Below, piece after piece: positions 1 through 8,208 of a stretch of 21,565 nt of DNA. Under the pieces are notes generated by a model. The model made no database searches. It was not told the DNA's origin and was given only the letters and a program-made list of their open reading frames with translations. The position numbers were made by a program, and so were the translations under genes. Within the stretch, counting starts at the first letter, position 1; every line of letters starts with the position of its first letter. Source of the stretch: Planctomycetota bacterium (GTDB taxonomy: Bacteria > Planctomycetota > UBA1135 > UBA2386); the NCBI GenBank assembly GCA_020425885.1, contig JAGQRA010000608.1, positions 1-21,565 on the forward strand, read 5' to 3'.

Positions 1-1
1 C

Positions 2-178
2 GAGTTCGACGACGGCAGCGTCGAACGCCACGACCTGCCGGTCGAGATCTGGGCCCAGTCCGACCGCGTCACCCGCACCCTGAAGACGAAGAAGGAGATC
101 GTCAAGGTGCGGCTCGATCCCGATCACATGCTGCCGGACGTGCAGGCGAAGAACGACGTCTGGCGGGCCGAGAACTGA
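2..178 (+). CDS. M1-family metallopeptidase, C-terminal fragment
   Basis: This open frame enters from the left edge and stops at TGA 176-178, leaving 58 residues. The fragment contains the segment DLPVEIW, then LKTKKEIVKVRLDPDHMLPD and a terminal KNDVW. This pattern (LPVEIW, then a K-E-I/V-V-x-V-x-L-D-P stretch, then P-D-x-x-x-N-x-x-W) is typical of the far C-terminus of bacterial M1 zinc aminopeptidase-like proteins, where it lies in a beta-sandwich after the helical domain. The catalytic HExxH domain lies outside the window, so activity cannot be judged. The family call rests on this tail alone. The next gene starts 73 nt downstream on the same strand. Confidence 0.55.
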   Translation, partial: EFDDGSVERHDLPVEIWAQSDRVTRTLKTKKEIVKVRLDPDHMLPDVQAKNDVWRAEN

Positions 179-207
179 CGGCGCAGCGGGTCGCGACCGG
201 ACCCCGG

Positions 208-213
208 TATAGT
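208..213 (+). promoter_or_regulatory. Possible -10 element of the secreted propeller gene
   Basis: TATAGT stands out in the GC-rich 73-nt gap between the peptidase stop and ATG 252. No convincing -35 hexamer lies 16-18 nt upstream, where the sequence is AGCGGG. A 10-bp palindrome (GGTCGCGACC, 189-198) lies just before it and could be an operator or the stem of a transcript end. Weak evidence. Confidence 0.25.
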
Positions 214-251
214 GCGGCGACACCACCTGTGCTCGCGCACGAGGAGTTCCC

Positions 252-1931
252 ATGCGACCCGATCGGCTACGACCCGTCCTGGCTTTCACCGTCTCGTTCT
301 GCTCTGCCGTCCTCGCCCAGACCGGCACGGTCCACACCGGCACCGCCCCCGGCAGCGTCCGCCTGTCGTCCGGCTGGACGCGCAGCCTCACCGCGCAGCC
401 CGACGGCAGACTGTGGTGCCTGGTGCGCGAACTCGACGGTTCGGGCACTCCGGCCGGCAGCCACCTGCTGCTGTTCGCCTCGACCGACCAGGGCGGCACC
501 TGGACGCAGATCACCGACGTGCCGACGATCGGCGACAACCGCGGCGCCATCGCCGCCGGCCGCGACTGCGATCGGCTGCACGTGGCCTGGACCGCCACCG
601 ACACCGGCTCCTACCAGAACCTCTACCACCAGGTCTTCGACACGACGACGTCGACCTGGATCGGAACGCCCGAGCTGCTGCTGGCCGGCACCAACGCCAA
701 CGATCAGTACTACTGCAACGACATCTCGGTCACCGCGCAGGGCACGATCGGCATCGCCTTCAACACCCATCGCACACCGACCCTGGCGGGGTTCACGAGC
801 TGGTCGGGCGGCATCTTCGTCCGTCGCAGCGCTGACACCTCGTTTCAGGGCCCCTACCGCTGCAACACCGACAGCTACGGCATGCTGGCCAACATGCAGG
901 CGATCGGCGAGGTGTTCCACCTGTGCTTCCGCACCAACGCCGGTCTCTACGGCATCCGCTATCGCGCCTTCGACGCGGCGCAGCTGCAGTTCACCACCGC
1001 CGCCGACTTGCCGCTCTACGGCGCCAATCAGAGCAACATGCGGGCGACCAACAGCAGCTCGATCGCGGCCGACGGCGACGGCAACCTCTACATCCTCTAC
1101 TCGGTCGGTTCGCCGAACCCGGCCGGCGGCGCCCTCGAGATCGCGTTCGCGTCACCGACGACCGGCTACTCGACCTGGACGACGAGTCTGGTCGAAGCCG
1201 ATCCGACGCTGACCGCCGGCAACGTCACCTACCAGCACTACACGCTGGCCCGGACCTCGGGCGGCGTGTTCGCGGTGTTCGCCAAGGCCGGCGAGAGCTT
1301 CCAGAACCTCTATGCCCGCATCCTGACACCGGACCCGGTAACCGGCGGCGCCCTCGTCACGCCGCCGGCGTCGACCTCGGCGATCCCGCTGCTGCTCACG
1401 ACCGAGGCCGACACCTTCCAACTCGTCGACGGCCTGCGCGCCGAGGCCGTGCTCAACGACGCGATGGTCGTCTGGAGCGGCGTGCCGTCGAGCCAACCGG
1501 CCGGCCAGGTGACCTTCCTCGCCACCGGCACCACCGCGCGCACGGTCGACTGGGGCATCTCCTGCCAGGGCAACCTGGCCGAGGCGCCGGTGCTGCGTGG
1601 TCTGAACACGCCCAATGCCGGCTCGACGTTCACGCTCGAGATCGCCGCCGCGCCCGCCAACGCCGGGACCGTGCTGGCGGCCGGGCTGACGTGTCTGCTG
1701 CCGCCGATCGACCTGACGGCACAGGGCTTCCCGGGCTGCACGTTCTACTTCGCACCGGTCGCATCGTCGTTCCTCGTCACCGGATCCGCGGGCACGGCCA
1801 CGAGCACCATCACCGTGCCCAGCGGCCTCGGCAACGGCTTCGAGATCCAGTACGGCGCGCTGGTGCTGGCACCCGGCGCCAACGCGGGCGGCGCCGTGTT
1901 CAGCAACGCGGTGTCGGTCCACTTCCAGTAG
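252..1931 (+). CDS. Secreted sialidase-like (BNR/Asp-box) beta-propeller protein with C-terminal planctomycete-type module
   Basis: 559 residues. The start is ATG 252, preceded by GAGGAG at 241-246 with good spacing. Residues 1-22 form a signal peptide (basic RPDRLRP, hydrophobic core, cleavage near VLA-Q). Residues of about 35-430 look like a repeat-containing beta-propeller. One clear Asp box, STDQGGTW (residues 77-84), and exo-sialidase-like repeating strands are visible, but I cannot identify the full catalytic set of a sialidase (Arg triad, Tyr/Glu), so enzymatic function is unproven. Residues 435-559 form a separate domain with Cys near its start (GISC) and a central GFPGC motif; the same module occurs in two other secreted proteins in this window. 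The protein is probably extracytoplasmic. Its stop is 14 nt from the stop of the convergent glycosyltransferase gene. Confidence 0.75.
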   Translation: MRPDRLRPVLAFTVSFCSAVLAQTGTVHTGTAPGSVRLSSGWTRSLTAQPDGRLWCLVRELDGSGTPAGSHLLLFASTDQGGTWTQITDVPTIGDNRGAIAAGRDCDRLHVAWTATDTGSYQNLYHQVFDTTTSTWIGTPELLLAGTNANDQYYCNDISVTAQGTIGIAFNTHRTPTLAGFTSWSGGIFVRRSADTSFQGPYRCNTDSYGMLANMQAIGEVFHLCFRTNAGLYGIRYRAFDAAQLQFTTAADLPLYGANQSNMRATNSSSIAADGDGNLYILYSVGSPNPAGGALEIAFASPTTGYSTWTTSLVEADPTLTAGNVTYQHYTLARTSGGVFAVFAKAGESFQNLYARILTPDPVTGGALVTPPASTSAIPLLLTTEADTFQLVDGLRAEAVLNDAMVVWSGVPSSQPAGQVTFLATGTTARTVDWGISCQGNLAEAPVLRGLNTPNAGSTFTLEIAAAPANAGTVLAAGLTCLLPPIDLTAQGFPGCTFYFAPVASSFLVTGSAGTATSTITVPSGLGNGFEIQYGALVLAPGANAGGAVFSNAVSVHFQ

Positions 1932-1945
1932 GCAGGCGCTGCCGA

Positions 1946-2845
1946 TCAGGCGCCGCGCCGCTGCACCTTGACCTTGCCGCGCAACCGCGGCACCAGCAGC
2001 AGCGCCTCACGCGCGATCTTGCCGTCCATCTTCGACATGCCGACGCGGCGGTCGACGAAGTGGATCGGGATCTCGCGCACGCGGAAGCCGCGGCGCACCA
2101 TGCGATAGGCCATCTCGATCTGGAACGCGTAGCCCTGGGCCGAGACCGAGCCGAGGTCCAGTTCCGGCAGCGCGTTGACCCAGAAGCAGCGGTAGCCCGC
2201 GGTGTTGTCACCGATGCCGGTGAACAGCCAGAAGCGGGCGTAGAGGTTGGCGCCGCGCGACAGCATGCGTCGCTTCCAGTCCCAGCCGACGGTGCAGCCG
2301 CCCTTGGTGTAGCGGCTGCCGATCACGAGCTCGGCCTCGGCCGAAGCGGTGACCAGGCGCGGCAGATCCCACGGCGCATGACTGAAGTCGGCGTCCATCT
2401 CGCAGACGCGCTCGTAGCCGTGTTCGATCGCGAACGCGAAGCCCTGCAGGTAGGCGGTGCCGAGCCCCTGCTTGCCCTCGCGATGCATGACGTGGATGCG
2501 GGGATCCGCGGCCGCCAGACGATCGGCGATCGCACCGGTGCCGTCCGGTGAACCGTCGTCGACGATCAGGATGTCGCACTCGAGGTAGGCGTGGATCGCC
2601 GTCGCGATCGCCTCGACGTTGTCCTTCTCGTTGTAGGTCGGCACCACGACCAGGGTCCGCCACGGCACCGTGTGCGGGCGCACCGGCAACGGTCCGCGGC
2701 CGGCGGCGATGCCGCGCTCGGCGGCCGCCCGGGCCTCGGTCTCGTCCTGGCCCGCGAGCACGACGATGTGGCTGCTGTCCCCGCCCTGCTGCACCGCCGT
2801 CTCGCAAGCCGTGAAACCGGCGACCACCTGGAGTTCGTTTGCCAT
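1946..2845 (-). CDS. GT2 glycosyltransferase, polyprenol-phosphate mannosyltransferase (DPM1) type
   Basis: 299 residues. The GT-A domain starts at about residue 64 with [12 protein letters not shown], then the nucleotide-sugar/metal site VDDGSPDGT (about 95-103) and the EMDADFSH motif (DAD at 151-153), then GSRY and the late Q-x-E-M-x-Y-R segment. This order is that of dolichol/polyprenol-phosphate mannosyl- or glucosyltransferases, which move a sugar from a nucleotide donor to a lipid phosphate at the inner membrane. There is no C-terminal membrane segment, so it is the soluble DPM1 class. The first 60 or so residues are an unusual extension without recognised similarity. Either it is real or translation starts later; no strong ribosome binding site precedes 2845. 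The gene stands alone, with convergent and divergent neighbours. Confidence 0.85.
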   Translation of the reverse strand: MANELQVVAGFTACETAVQQGGDSSHIVVLAGQDETEARAAAERGIAAGRGPLPVRPHTVPWRTLVVVPTYNEKDNVEAIATAIHAYLECDILIVDDGSPDGTGAIADRLAAADPRIHVMHREGKQGLGTAYLQGFAFAIEHGYERVCEMDADFSHAPWDLPRLVTASAEAELVIGSRYTKGGCTVGWDWKRRMLSRGANLYARFWLFTGIGDNTAGYRCFWVNALPELDLGSVSAQGYAFQIEMAYRMVRRGFRVREIPIHFVDRRVGMSKMDGKIAREALLLVPRLRGKVKVQRRGA

Positions 2846-3001
2846 GTCTTGGGCTCGCCGGCGCGACGCAGGCTGATGCGTTCGTACCCCCGTTGCCGAT
2901 CGCGGTCAATGCCAGCGGCCGGTGGCGATGACAGCGGCTCTCGAACAAGGCGCGAACACGCGTTGACGTGGCAGCTTCACCGCGGTCCGATCGTGCGCCA
3001 G

Positions 3002-3319
3002 ATGAGCTACCGCGACCTCGACCCCGACGCGGCGTTCGCCGAGATCCAGCGCGACCCGAAGCTGCGGATCCTCGACGTGCGGACCGACGACGAATACCAG
3101 TGCCACCGCCTGCCGAACTCGGTGCTGATCCCGCTGCACGAGCTGCCGCAGCGCTTCGCCGAACTCGATGCGACAGGCCGCTGGCTGATCCACTGCGAGC
3201 ACGGCGCCCGCAGCCTCAACGCCTGCGAGTTCCTGCAGCAGATGGGCTTTCTGGATCTCGCCAACCTGCGCGGCGGCCTGGCGCATTGGGCCGGCCGCGG
3301 TCTGCCGCTCGAGCGCTGA
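3002..3319 (+). CDS. Single-domain rhodanese-like sulfurtransferase
   Basis: 105 residues from ATG 3002. It has the standard single-domain rhodanese order: LRILDVRTDDEY (about 21-32), then H-x-x-P/N-S-x-x-I-P, then the active-site loop HCEHGARS with Cys65 as the persulfide-carrying nucleophile and Arg70 closing the loop, then the terminal GGLAHW motif. The family moves sulfane sulfur from thiosulfate or cysteine-derived persulfides to thiol acceptors in the cytoplasm (GlpE/PspE type). The length is normal for the family. An in-frame TTG at 2963 and GTG at 2993 are alternative starts, and none of the three has a clear Shine-Dalgarno sequence. It is transcribed away from the glycosyltransferase gene and converges on the sulfotransferase gene. 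Confidence 0.88.
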   Translation: MSYRDLDPDAAFAEIQRDPKLRILDVRTDDEYQCHRLPNSVLIPLHELPQRFAELDATGRWLIHCEHGARSLNACEFLQQMGFLDLANLRGGLAHWAGRGLPLER

Positions 3320-3350
3320 AGCAGGGTCGCTAGACGAAGGGTCGCGTCGC

Positions 3351-3965
3351 TCAGTCCGGCGCATCCTGCCAGCGATAGCCGAAGTGGTCGAAGATGGCGC
3401 GGTCCTTCTGCAGCACCAGGGCGCGCAACTCGTCGTCGTAGTAGCGCGCGTAGTGGCGGTGCCGGCTCGTGTTCTGCGCCGGCAACGACGCGATCGCCGC
3501 CGCCATGTCGGGCGACACCGGGCATTGCTCGGCGATCAGCCGCAGCAGATCCTCGCGCATCGTCTCCATCTTGCCGACGCGACAGCCTTCGAGGCCGCGG
3601 CCGAGCATGTGCCACAGCGTCTGAAGGAACGGCCCCTCGCCATGCTGCAACGCGCCGCCGTCGCGAAACACGTTGCGCATCGAGGCCGCGAAATCGAGCC
3701 GGCCGCCATCGCTGATCTCGAGGAAGAACGCGTCGCGCGTCTTCTGCTGGAAGTGGAACCAGGACACGTACCAGGCGAACGGGTTGCGCACGAAGGCGAG
3801 CTTAGGCAGCCCGCGGTGGCTGTCCGGGATGTCGGCGAAGGTGGCGTGATCTTCGCGGCGCGCGACCTGCCAATCGGCCGGCGCGTGCTCCTCGAGCACG
3901 GCGCGAACGAAGTTGCCGCCCGTCTTCGGCACGTGCAGGAAGACGAAATGCCGGGTCAGGATCAC
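3351..3965 (-). CDS. Sulfotransferase family protein
   Basis: 204 residues. The N-terminus carries a PAPS-binding 5'-phosphosulfate loop, FLHVPKTGGNF (residues 9-19, with Lys14 in the usual position). Further in is the 3'-phosphate-binding segment LAFVRNPFAWYVSWF, with the conserved R-x-P and a downstream Ser. These are the two signatures of carbohydrate-type sulfotransferases, which move sulfate from PAPS to a hydroxyl of a sugar, lipid or protein. The acceptor cannot be inferred. The gene begins 10 nt after the aminotransferase stop and is thus the third gene of a minus-strand operon. A functional link to the aminotransferase is not obvious. Bacterial members commonly modify surface glycans. 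Confidence 0.85.
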   Translation of the reverse strand: MILTRHFVFLHVPKTGGNFVRAVLEEHAPADWQVARREDHATFADIPDSHRGLPKLAFVRNPFAWYVSWFHFQQKTRDAFFLEISDGGRLDFAASMRNVFRDGGALQHGEGPFLQTLWHMLGRGLEGCRVGKMETMREDLLRLIAEQCPVSPDMAAAIASLPAQNTSRHRHYARYYDDELRALVLQKDRAIFDHFGYRWQDAPD

Positions 3966-3975
3966 GCCGCCGACT

Positions 3976-5118
3976 TCACCCTTCGCGGGGCCACAGCGCG
4001 GCCGCCTCGCGCCACTGTTCGACCGTCGGCACCAGGGCGAGCCGGATGAAGCGCTCCTGCCCCTTGCCGAAGAACGACCCCGGCGCGACGAGGATGCCGA
4101 TCTCGCGCAGCCGCGCGGCGTAGTCGAGGTCGCTGAGACCCTCGGGCACCTCGACCCAGAGATAGAGTCCGGCCTCGCTGCCGTGTACCGTGAGCCCGCG
4201 CTCGCGCAGCGCCGCCAGCATGACCTCGCGTTTGGCGCCGAAGACCGCGCGCCGGTTCTCGACGTGACCGGGATCGGTCCAGGCCACGGTCGCGGCGCGC
4301 TGCACGAACTCCTGCGGCGTCGTGCCCATGCTGGCCCGGAACCGGCGGTAGGTGGCGATCAGCTCGGGATCGCCGGCGACGAACCCGGAGCGGTAGCCGG
4401 TCATGCCCGAACGCTTGCTCAGCGAGTGCAACACCAGACAGCCGGTGGTGCCGAACTCGAGCAGGCTGTGCGGCGGTTCGCCGGCGTAATGCAGATCGGC
4501 GTAGCACTCGTCGTTGACGAGCACGAAGCCGTACTCCTCGCGACACGCGACCCAGCGCTCGAACAGCTCGCGCGACAGGCAGAAGCCCGACGGGTTGTGC
4601 GGGTAGTTGAGGAAGACGACGCGGGCCCGCCGCAGCACCGACTCGGGCAGCAGATCCGGATCCATGGCGTAGCCGTTGCCGACGCCGAGCGGCACCGCGT
4701 AGGTCCAGGCCTCGGCGAACAACGCGCCGATCTCGTAGACCGGGTAGGCCGGCTCGCCGTAGAGCACGAGGTCGCGATCGCTCGGCACCTGCACGAACGT
4801 CATCGGCAAATGGAACAGCGCCTCCTTGCTGCCCATCGTCGGCAGCACCTGGGTGACCGGATCGACGGTGACGGCGAAGCGCCGCTGCAGGTAATCGGCG
4901 ATGGCGACGCGCAGCTCGGGCAGCCCGGCCGAGGCCGGATACTGGCTGACCGCGTCGATGCCCTCGATCATCGCCTGGCGCAGGATCTCGGGTGTCGGTT
5001 CGCGCGGATCGCCGGTGCCGAAGTCGTAGACGGTGACGCCGCGATCGATCAGCTCGCTGCGCCAGACCTCGAGGCGCACCATCGGATACGGCGGCAGATT
5101 GCGCAGGCGATCGTTCAT
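3976..5118 (-). CDS. dapC: PLP-dependent class I/II aminotransferase, probable N-succinyldiaminopimelate transaminase (DapC-like)
   Basis: 380 residues, normal for fold-type I aminotransferases. Visible catalytic residues are Asn175 in NYPHNPSG, Asp203 in VNDECY (pyridine nitrogen), Lys235 in [16 protein letters not shown] (Schiff base) and Arg359 in FIRLAL (carboxylate binding). The segment after the lysine, with R-S-x-x-x-G-Y-R-x-G-F, is the form seen in succinyl-DAP transaminases of the lysine/peptidoglycan precursor pathway, where glutamate is the amino donor. Other aspartate-like aminotransferases share much of it, so substrate assignment is tentative and no other dap gene is present. 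The start codon overlaps the stop of the upstream isomerase gene as ATGA (5115-5118), indicating translational coupling. Confidence 0.8.
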   Translation of the reverse strand: MNDRLRNLPPYPMVRLEVWRSELIDRGVTVYDFGTGDPREPTPEILRQAMIEGIDAVSQYPASAGLPELRVAIADYLQRRFAVTVDPVTQVLPTMGSKEALFHLPMTFVQVPSDRDLVLYGEPAYPVYEIGALFAEAWTYAVPLGVGNGYAMDPDLLPESVLRRARVVFLNYPHNPSGFCLSRELFERWVACREEYGFVLVNDECYADLHYAGEPPHSLLEFGTTGCLVLHSLSKRSGMTGYRSGFVAGDPELIATYRRFRASMGTTPQEFVQRAATVAWTDPGHVENRRAVFGAKREVMLAALRERGLTVHGSEAGLYLWVEVPEGLSDLDYAARLREIGILVAPGSFFGKGQERFIRLALVPTVEQWREAAALWPREG

Positions 5119-6080
5119 CGGTCAGAGCCCTCCGACGCGGCGGTCAATTCGTCGCGGACACGTTCGAGCAGCTGCCTGGTGGCGCGGATGCCCTCGACCT
5201 CGGACAGCCCGTCACCTTCGTATTCGACCCCGATGTGACCGCGGTAGCCATGCTTGCCGACGACGATCTGCAGCATGCGGCGGTAGTCGGTGTGCGTCTC
5301 CTCACCGCGCGCGTCGAAGTCGTGCGACTTGGCGCTGACGCCGCGCGCGAACGGCATCAGCTCGTCGACGCCCTGATAGCGATCGTACTCCTCACCCTCA
5401 CCGATGCGGAAGTTGCCGAAGTCGGGCAGCGCGCCGCAGCGCGGATGGTCGGCGCGCCGCAGCGTCTCGCTGAGCCAGCGGCCGTTCGACGACAGCCCGC
5501 CGTGGTTCTCGACGATGACGTCGATGCCATGGCGATCGCCGTACTGACACAGCCGGTGCAGACCGTCGGCCGCCAGCTTCTGCTGCTCCTCGTAGCTGCC
5601 GCTGCTCTGCGCGTTGACCCGGATCGAGTGGCAGCCGAGCGTGCTGGCGGCATCGACCCAGCGATGATGATTCTCGATTGCCCGGGAACGCCGGTCGGCA
5701 TCGGGATCGCCGAGCGCACCCTCGCCATCGCACATGATGAGCAGGCTCACGATGCCCTCGCCATCGCAGGTCCGGCGGAGTTCGGCCAGGTAGTCGGCAT
5801 CGCGCGCCTTGTCCTTCCAGAACGAGTTCACGTACTCGACGGCGTGGATGCCGAGCTCGTGCGCCTTCTTCGGAAAGCCGAGGTTGTCGAGCTCGCCGCG
5901 CCGCAGCATCCGGTGCAGCGACCACTGCGCCAGACTGATCGAGAACAGCGGTCCCGGGCGCGGGCGATCGGCGATCGCGCAACCGGCGATGGGCAGCAGC
6001 GGCAGCCCGCGCGCGGCGAGCAGACCGGCGCCGAGTCCGAGGAAGCGCCGGCGATCGATACGGCAAGGGGTTCTATCCAT
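5115..6080 (-). CDS. Tat-exported lipoprotein, sugar phosphate isomerase/epimerase (xylose-isomerase-like TIM barrel)
   Basis: 321 residues from ATG at 6078-6080; an upstream in-frame start at 6137 would put 19 residues before the signal and is less likely. The N-terminus has a twin-arginine signal ([11 protein letters not shown], residues 9-19) followed by a lipobox-like IAGC ending at Cys34, so the protein is probably exported folded and lipid-anchored. The mature part is an AP-endonuclease-2/xylose-isomerase-like barrel. Candidate metal ligands in the usual order are Glu191 (VENHGG), Asp220 (LPDFGNF), His253 (KSHDF) and Glu286 or Glu288 (GVEYEG). Related exported isomerase-like proteins are abundant in Planctomycetota; their substrates are mostly unknown. 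It is the first gene of the operon with the aminotransferase and sulfotransferase genes. Confidence 0.85.
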   Translation of the reverse strand: MDRTPCRIDRRRFLGLGAGLLAARGLPLLPIAGCAIADRPRPGPLFSISLAQWSLHRMLRRGELDNLGFPKKAHELGIHAVEYVNSFWKDKARDADYLAELRRTCDGEGIVSLLIMCDGEGALGDPDADRRSRAIENHHRWVDAASTLGCHSIRVNAQSSGSYEEQQKLAADGLHRLCQYGDRHGIDVIVENHGGLSSNGRWLSETLRRADHPRCGALPDFGNFRIGEGEEYDRYQGVDELMPFARGVSAKSHDFDARGEETHTDYRRMLQIVVGKHGYRGHIGVEYEGDGLSEVEGIRATRQLLERVRDELTAASEGSDR

Positions 6081-6227
6081 GCGCCGCGCATTGGAGAGCC
6101 CGAGGCGAGCCGAGGCAACCCTCGCGATGCGGCCCACGGCTCGCTATGGTGCTGGCCCGGAATCGGTCGCGATCGATCCCGCCGCCTTCCCCGCACGCAT
6201 ATCCACGAACTCAGCAGTCGAACGAAC

Positions 6228-6791
6228 ATGGCGATCCGCGTCACCGAAGCCAAGCGAGGCATGGTCATCCGCTACGAGGGTGAGCTCTACCAAATCGTCA
6301 AGTACGAGCACCTGACGCCGGGCAACCTGCGCGCCATCCACCACCTCAACCTCAAGAACCTGAAGAACGGCCGCCAGAAGGAGCTGCGTTGCAAGACGTC
6401 CGACCAGCTCGAGCCGGTGTTCCTCGACTCGCGCGACGCCCAGTACCTGTTCAAGGACTCGCTCGGCTACACCTTCATGGACAACGACACCTACGACCAG
6501 TTCGTCCTCAACGGCGAGGTCGTCGGCGACGTGATGCCGTACATCACCGACAACAGCAACGTCACGGTCGTGTTCGTCGAAGGCGAGGCGCTGACGGTGC
6601 AGCTGCCGCCGGTCGTGACGCTCGAGATCATCGAGACCGAGGACGCGGCGCGCGGCGACACCGTCAGCAACGTGCAGAAGCCGGCGAAGTGCAACACCGG
6701 GCTCGAGATCAAGGTGCCGCCGCACGTCAAGATCGGCGATCAGGTCAAGATCAACACCGAGACCGGCGAGTTCATGGGCCGGGCGTCGTAG
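6228..6791 (+). CDS. efp: Translation elongation factor P with non-canonical Asn tip
   Basis: 187 residues, the standard EF-P length, with the N-terminal KOW-like domain (1 to about 63), a central OB domain and a C-terminal OB domain ending in IKVPPHVKIGDQVKINTETG. EF-P binds between the P and E sites and rescues ribosomes stalled at polyproline. The beta3-beta4 loop that reaches the peptidyl-transferase centre normally reads PGKG or PGRG. Here it reads TPGNLRAI, so the residue at the post-translationally modified position (E. coli Lys34) is Asn33. No modification gene (epmA, epmB, earP) is in the window. There is no clear Shine-Dalgarno before ATG 6228. The gene is divergent from the isomerase operon (147-nt gap) and ends 12 nt from the convergent larC stop. 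Confidence 0.95.
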   Translation: MAIRVTEAKRGMVIRYEGELYQIVKYEHLTPGNLRAIHHLNLKNLKNGRQKELRCKTSDQLEPVFLDSRDAQYLFKDSLGYTFMDNDTYDQFVLNGEVVGDVMPYITDNSNVTVVFVEGEALTVQLPPVVTLEIIETEDAARGDTVSNVQKPAKCNTGLEIKVPPHVKIGDQVKINTETGEFMGRAS

Positions 6792-6803
6792 CGCCCCCGA
6801 GAT

Positions 6804-8039
6804 TCAGGGCAACAGCCGCCGCAGCACCTCGGCGCGCCCGATCCCGAGCTCGCGACACAGCCGCCGCACCTCGTCGTCCTCGGGCCGCGCCACCACCGCC
6901 CCGCTCGGCAGCCGCGCGACCTTGAACTCGACCGCGCCCAACGCGGTGGCGCGCGTCTGCTGCCAGCGTTCGAGGACGCTGCGCGACACGCGATGGCAGC
7001 GCACGCCGAGCGACGTCGATTCCTCGAGCAGCAGCTCGCGCAGCGCGACCTCGTGCGCCGCATCGCTGAGCACGGTGACGAGCAGGCCCGGACGCCCCTT
7101 CTTCATCTGCACCGGCACCGCGAAGGCATCGGTGGCGCCGCGTGCGAGCGCCTCGTCGAGCAGCCAGCCGACCAGCTCGCCGCTCGCCGTGTCGAGCTGA
7201 CACGTGAGTTCGGTGAGCTCGAGGGCCGAAGTCGCGGCGCGTGTCTTGCCGACACTGACCCGCAGCAGGTTGGGAACGGCGGGATCGTCGCGGCTGCCGG
7301 CGCCGTAACCGATGGCCTCGGTACTGTAGGCGACCGGCTCGTCGAAGGCGTCGACCAGCGTGCGCAGCAGCGCCGCTCCGGTCGGGGTGGTGCGCTCGCC
7401 GGCGAGACCGCCGCTCTGCACTGGGATGCCGCGCAACAGAGCCGCGGTGGCCGGCGCCGGCACCGGCAGCACGCCGTGCGCCGCCGTGATCGTGCCCGAA
7501 CCGGTGGCGATGCCGTTGGCCACGATGCGGTCGACGCCGAGCAGGTGGGTGGCGAGACAGGCACAGACGACATCGACGATGGTGTCGACCGCCCCCACCT
7601 CGTGGAAGTGGACCGCCTCGACCGTGGTGCCATGCGCTTCGGCCTCGACCTCGGCGATGGCGCGATAGACCGCGAGGCAGCGCTCGCGCACCGCGGCCGG
7701 CATCGCCCCGGCGCCGACGATGGCCTCGATCTCGGCCAGACCGCGATGGACGTGCGCCGTCGCACCGGGGCGTAGGACCCCGCCGTGCCGGCCTTCCGGC
7801 AACGGCATGAACGAGGCCTCAGCAGCGTGCTCGGCCGACACGCCACCCTCGAGCACGCGGAACCAGGTCCCGCTCAGACCGGCGCGCAGCACGCGGTCTG
7901 CTGCGAGCCTGACCCCCGGCAGGCCAAGTGACGCCACGGTCTCGGCGAGCGGCGCCAGCGGCACACCGGCGTCGAGCATCGCCCCGACCCACATGTCACC
8001 GGCCACTCCGGACCAGCAATCGAGAACTGCAATCCGCAT
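6804..8039 (-). CDS. larC: LarC-type nickel insertion protein (pyridinium bisthiocarboxylate mononucleotide nickel chelatase)
   Basis: 411 residues from ATG at 8037-8039, which starts exactly at the family's N-terminus (MRIAVLDCWSGVAGDM; usual form D-C-x-S-G-x-x-G-D-M). HFHEVGAVDTIVD at about 144-156 is the second hallmark. The C-terminal domain includes QMKKGRPG, as in the LarC2 part. LarC inserts nickel into the pincer nucleotide cofactor used by lactate racemase and related racemases/epimerases. In Lactobacillus plantarum larC is read by programmed frameshifting; here it is one continuous frame, as in many other bacteria. A longer in-frame start at 8135 is possible but the extra residues do not look conserved. 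No larA, larB or larE is in the window. Confidence 0.93.
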   Translation of the reverse strand: MRIAVLDCWSGVAGDMWVGAMLDAGVPLAPLAETVASLGLPGVRLAADRVLRAGLSGTWFRVLEGGVSAEHAAEASFMPLPEGRHGGVLRPGATAHVHRGLAEIEAIVGAGAMPAAVRERCLAVYRAIAEVEAEAHGTTVEAVHFHEVGAVDTIVDVVCACLATHLLGVDRIVANGIATGSGTITAAHGVLPVPAPATAALLRGIPVQSGGLAGERTTPTGAALLRTLVDAFDEPVAYSTEAIGYGAGSRDDPAVPNLLRVSVGKTRAATSALELTELTCQLDTASGELVGWLLDEALARGATDAFAVPVQMKKGRPGLLVTVLSDAAHEVALRELLLEESTSLGVRCHRVSRSVLERWQQTRATALGAVEFKVARLPSGAVVARPEDDEVRRLCRELGIGRAEVLRRLLP

Positions 8040-8121
8040 CGTCGTCAAATGAGAGGATCCCCGAACCGATTGCCCGCCGGGGAACGGGCTTTGCAGACCG
8101 TCATGCGAGCAATTCGGAGCC

Positions 8122-8172
8122 GCCGATTCTGCCATACGGCTTCATCTGCGATACTGCCGATTCTGCCATACC
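8122..8172. repeat. Three tandem 17-bp imperfect repeats in the larC/HEAT-gene divergent intergenic region
   Basis: Units at 8122-8138, 8139-8155 and 8156-8172. Units 1 and 3 match at 16 of 17 positions (GCCGATTCTGCCATAC plus one base). Unit 2 matches unit 1 at 11 of 17, keeping the core TCTGC-G/C-ATAC. The cores begin at 8128, 8145 and 8162, an exact 17-bp period. The array lies in the 169-nt gap between the divergent starts of larC (8039) and the HEAT-repeat gene (8209). An operator array or iteron-like protein-binding site is possible; a chance local duplication cannot be excluded. Confidence 0.6.
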
Positions 8173-8208
8173 GGCTGCCTTCGAAGGCGCCGGCGATCTG
8201 AGCCAAAC

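Noticed and set aside
252..1931. Functional exo-sialidase
   Set aside because: Only one clear Asp box is visible, and the catalytic Arg triad, Tyr and Glu could not be assigned, so the enzyme name was not given.
3913..5238. 441-codon plus-strand open frame opposite the aminotransferase gene
   Set aside because: It is antisense to an aminotransferase with all catalytic residues in place.
6081..6227. Promoter for efp or the isomerase operon
   Set aside because: The sequence GCTATGGT resembles a -10 but no -35 at suitable spacing was found in either direction.
8040..8100. Nickel-responsive riboswitch in the larC leader
   Set aside because: There are only short imperfect C/G pairings, and the four-helix layout of known Ni/Co riboswitches is not visible.
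8122..8172. Start of a CRISPR array
   Set aside because: The units are 17 bp and contiguous with no spacers, there are only three, and no cas gene is near.
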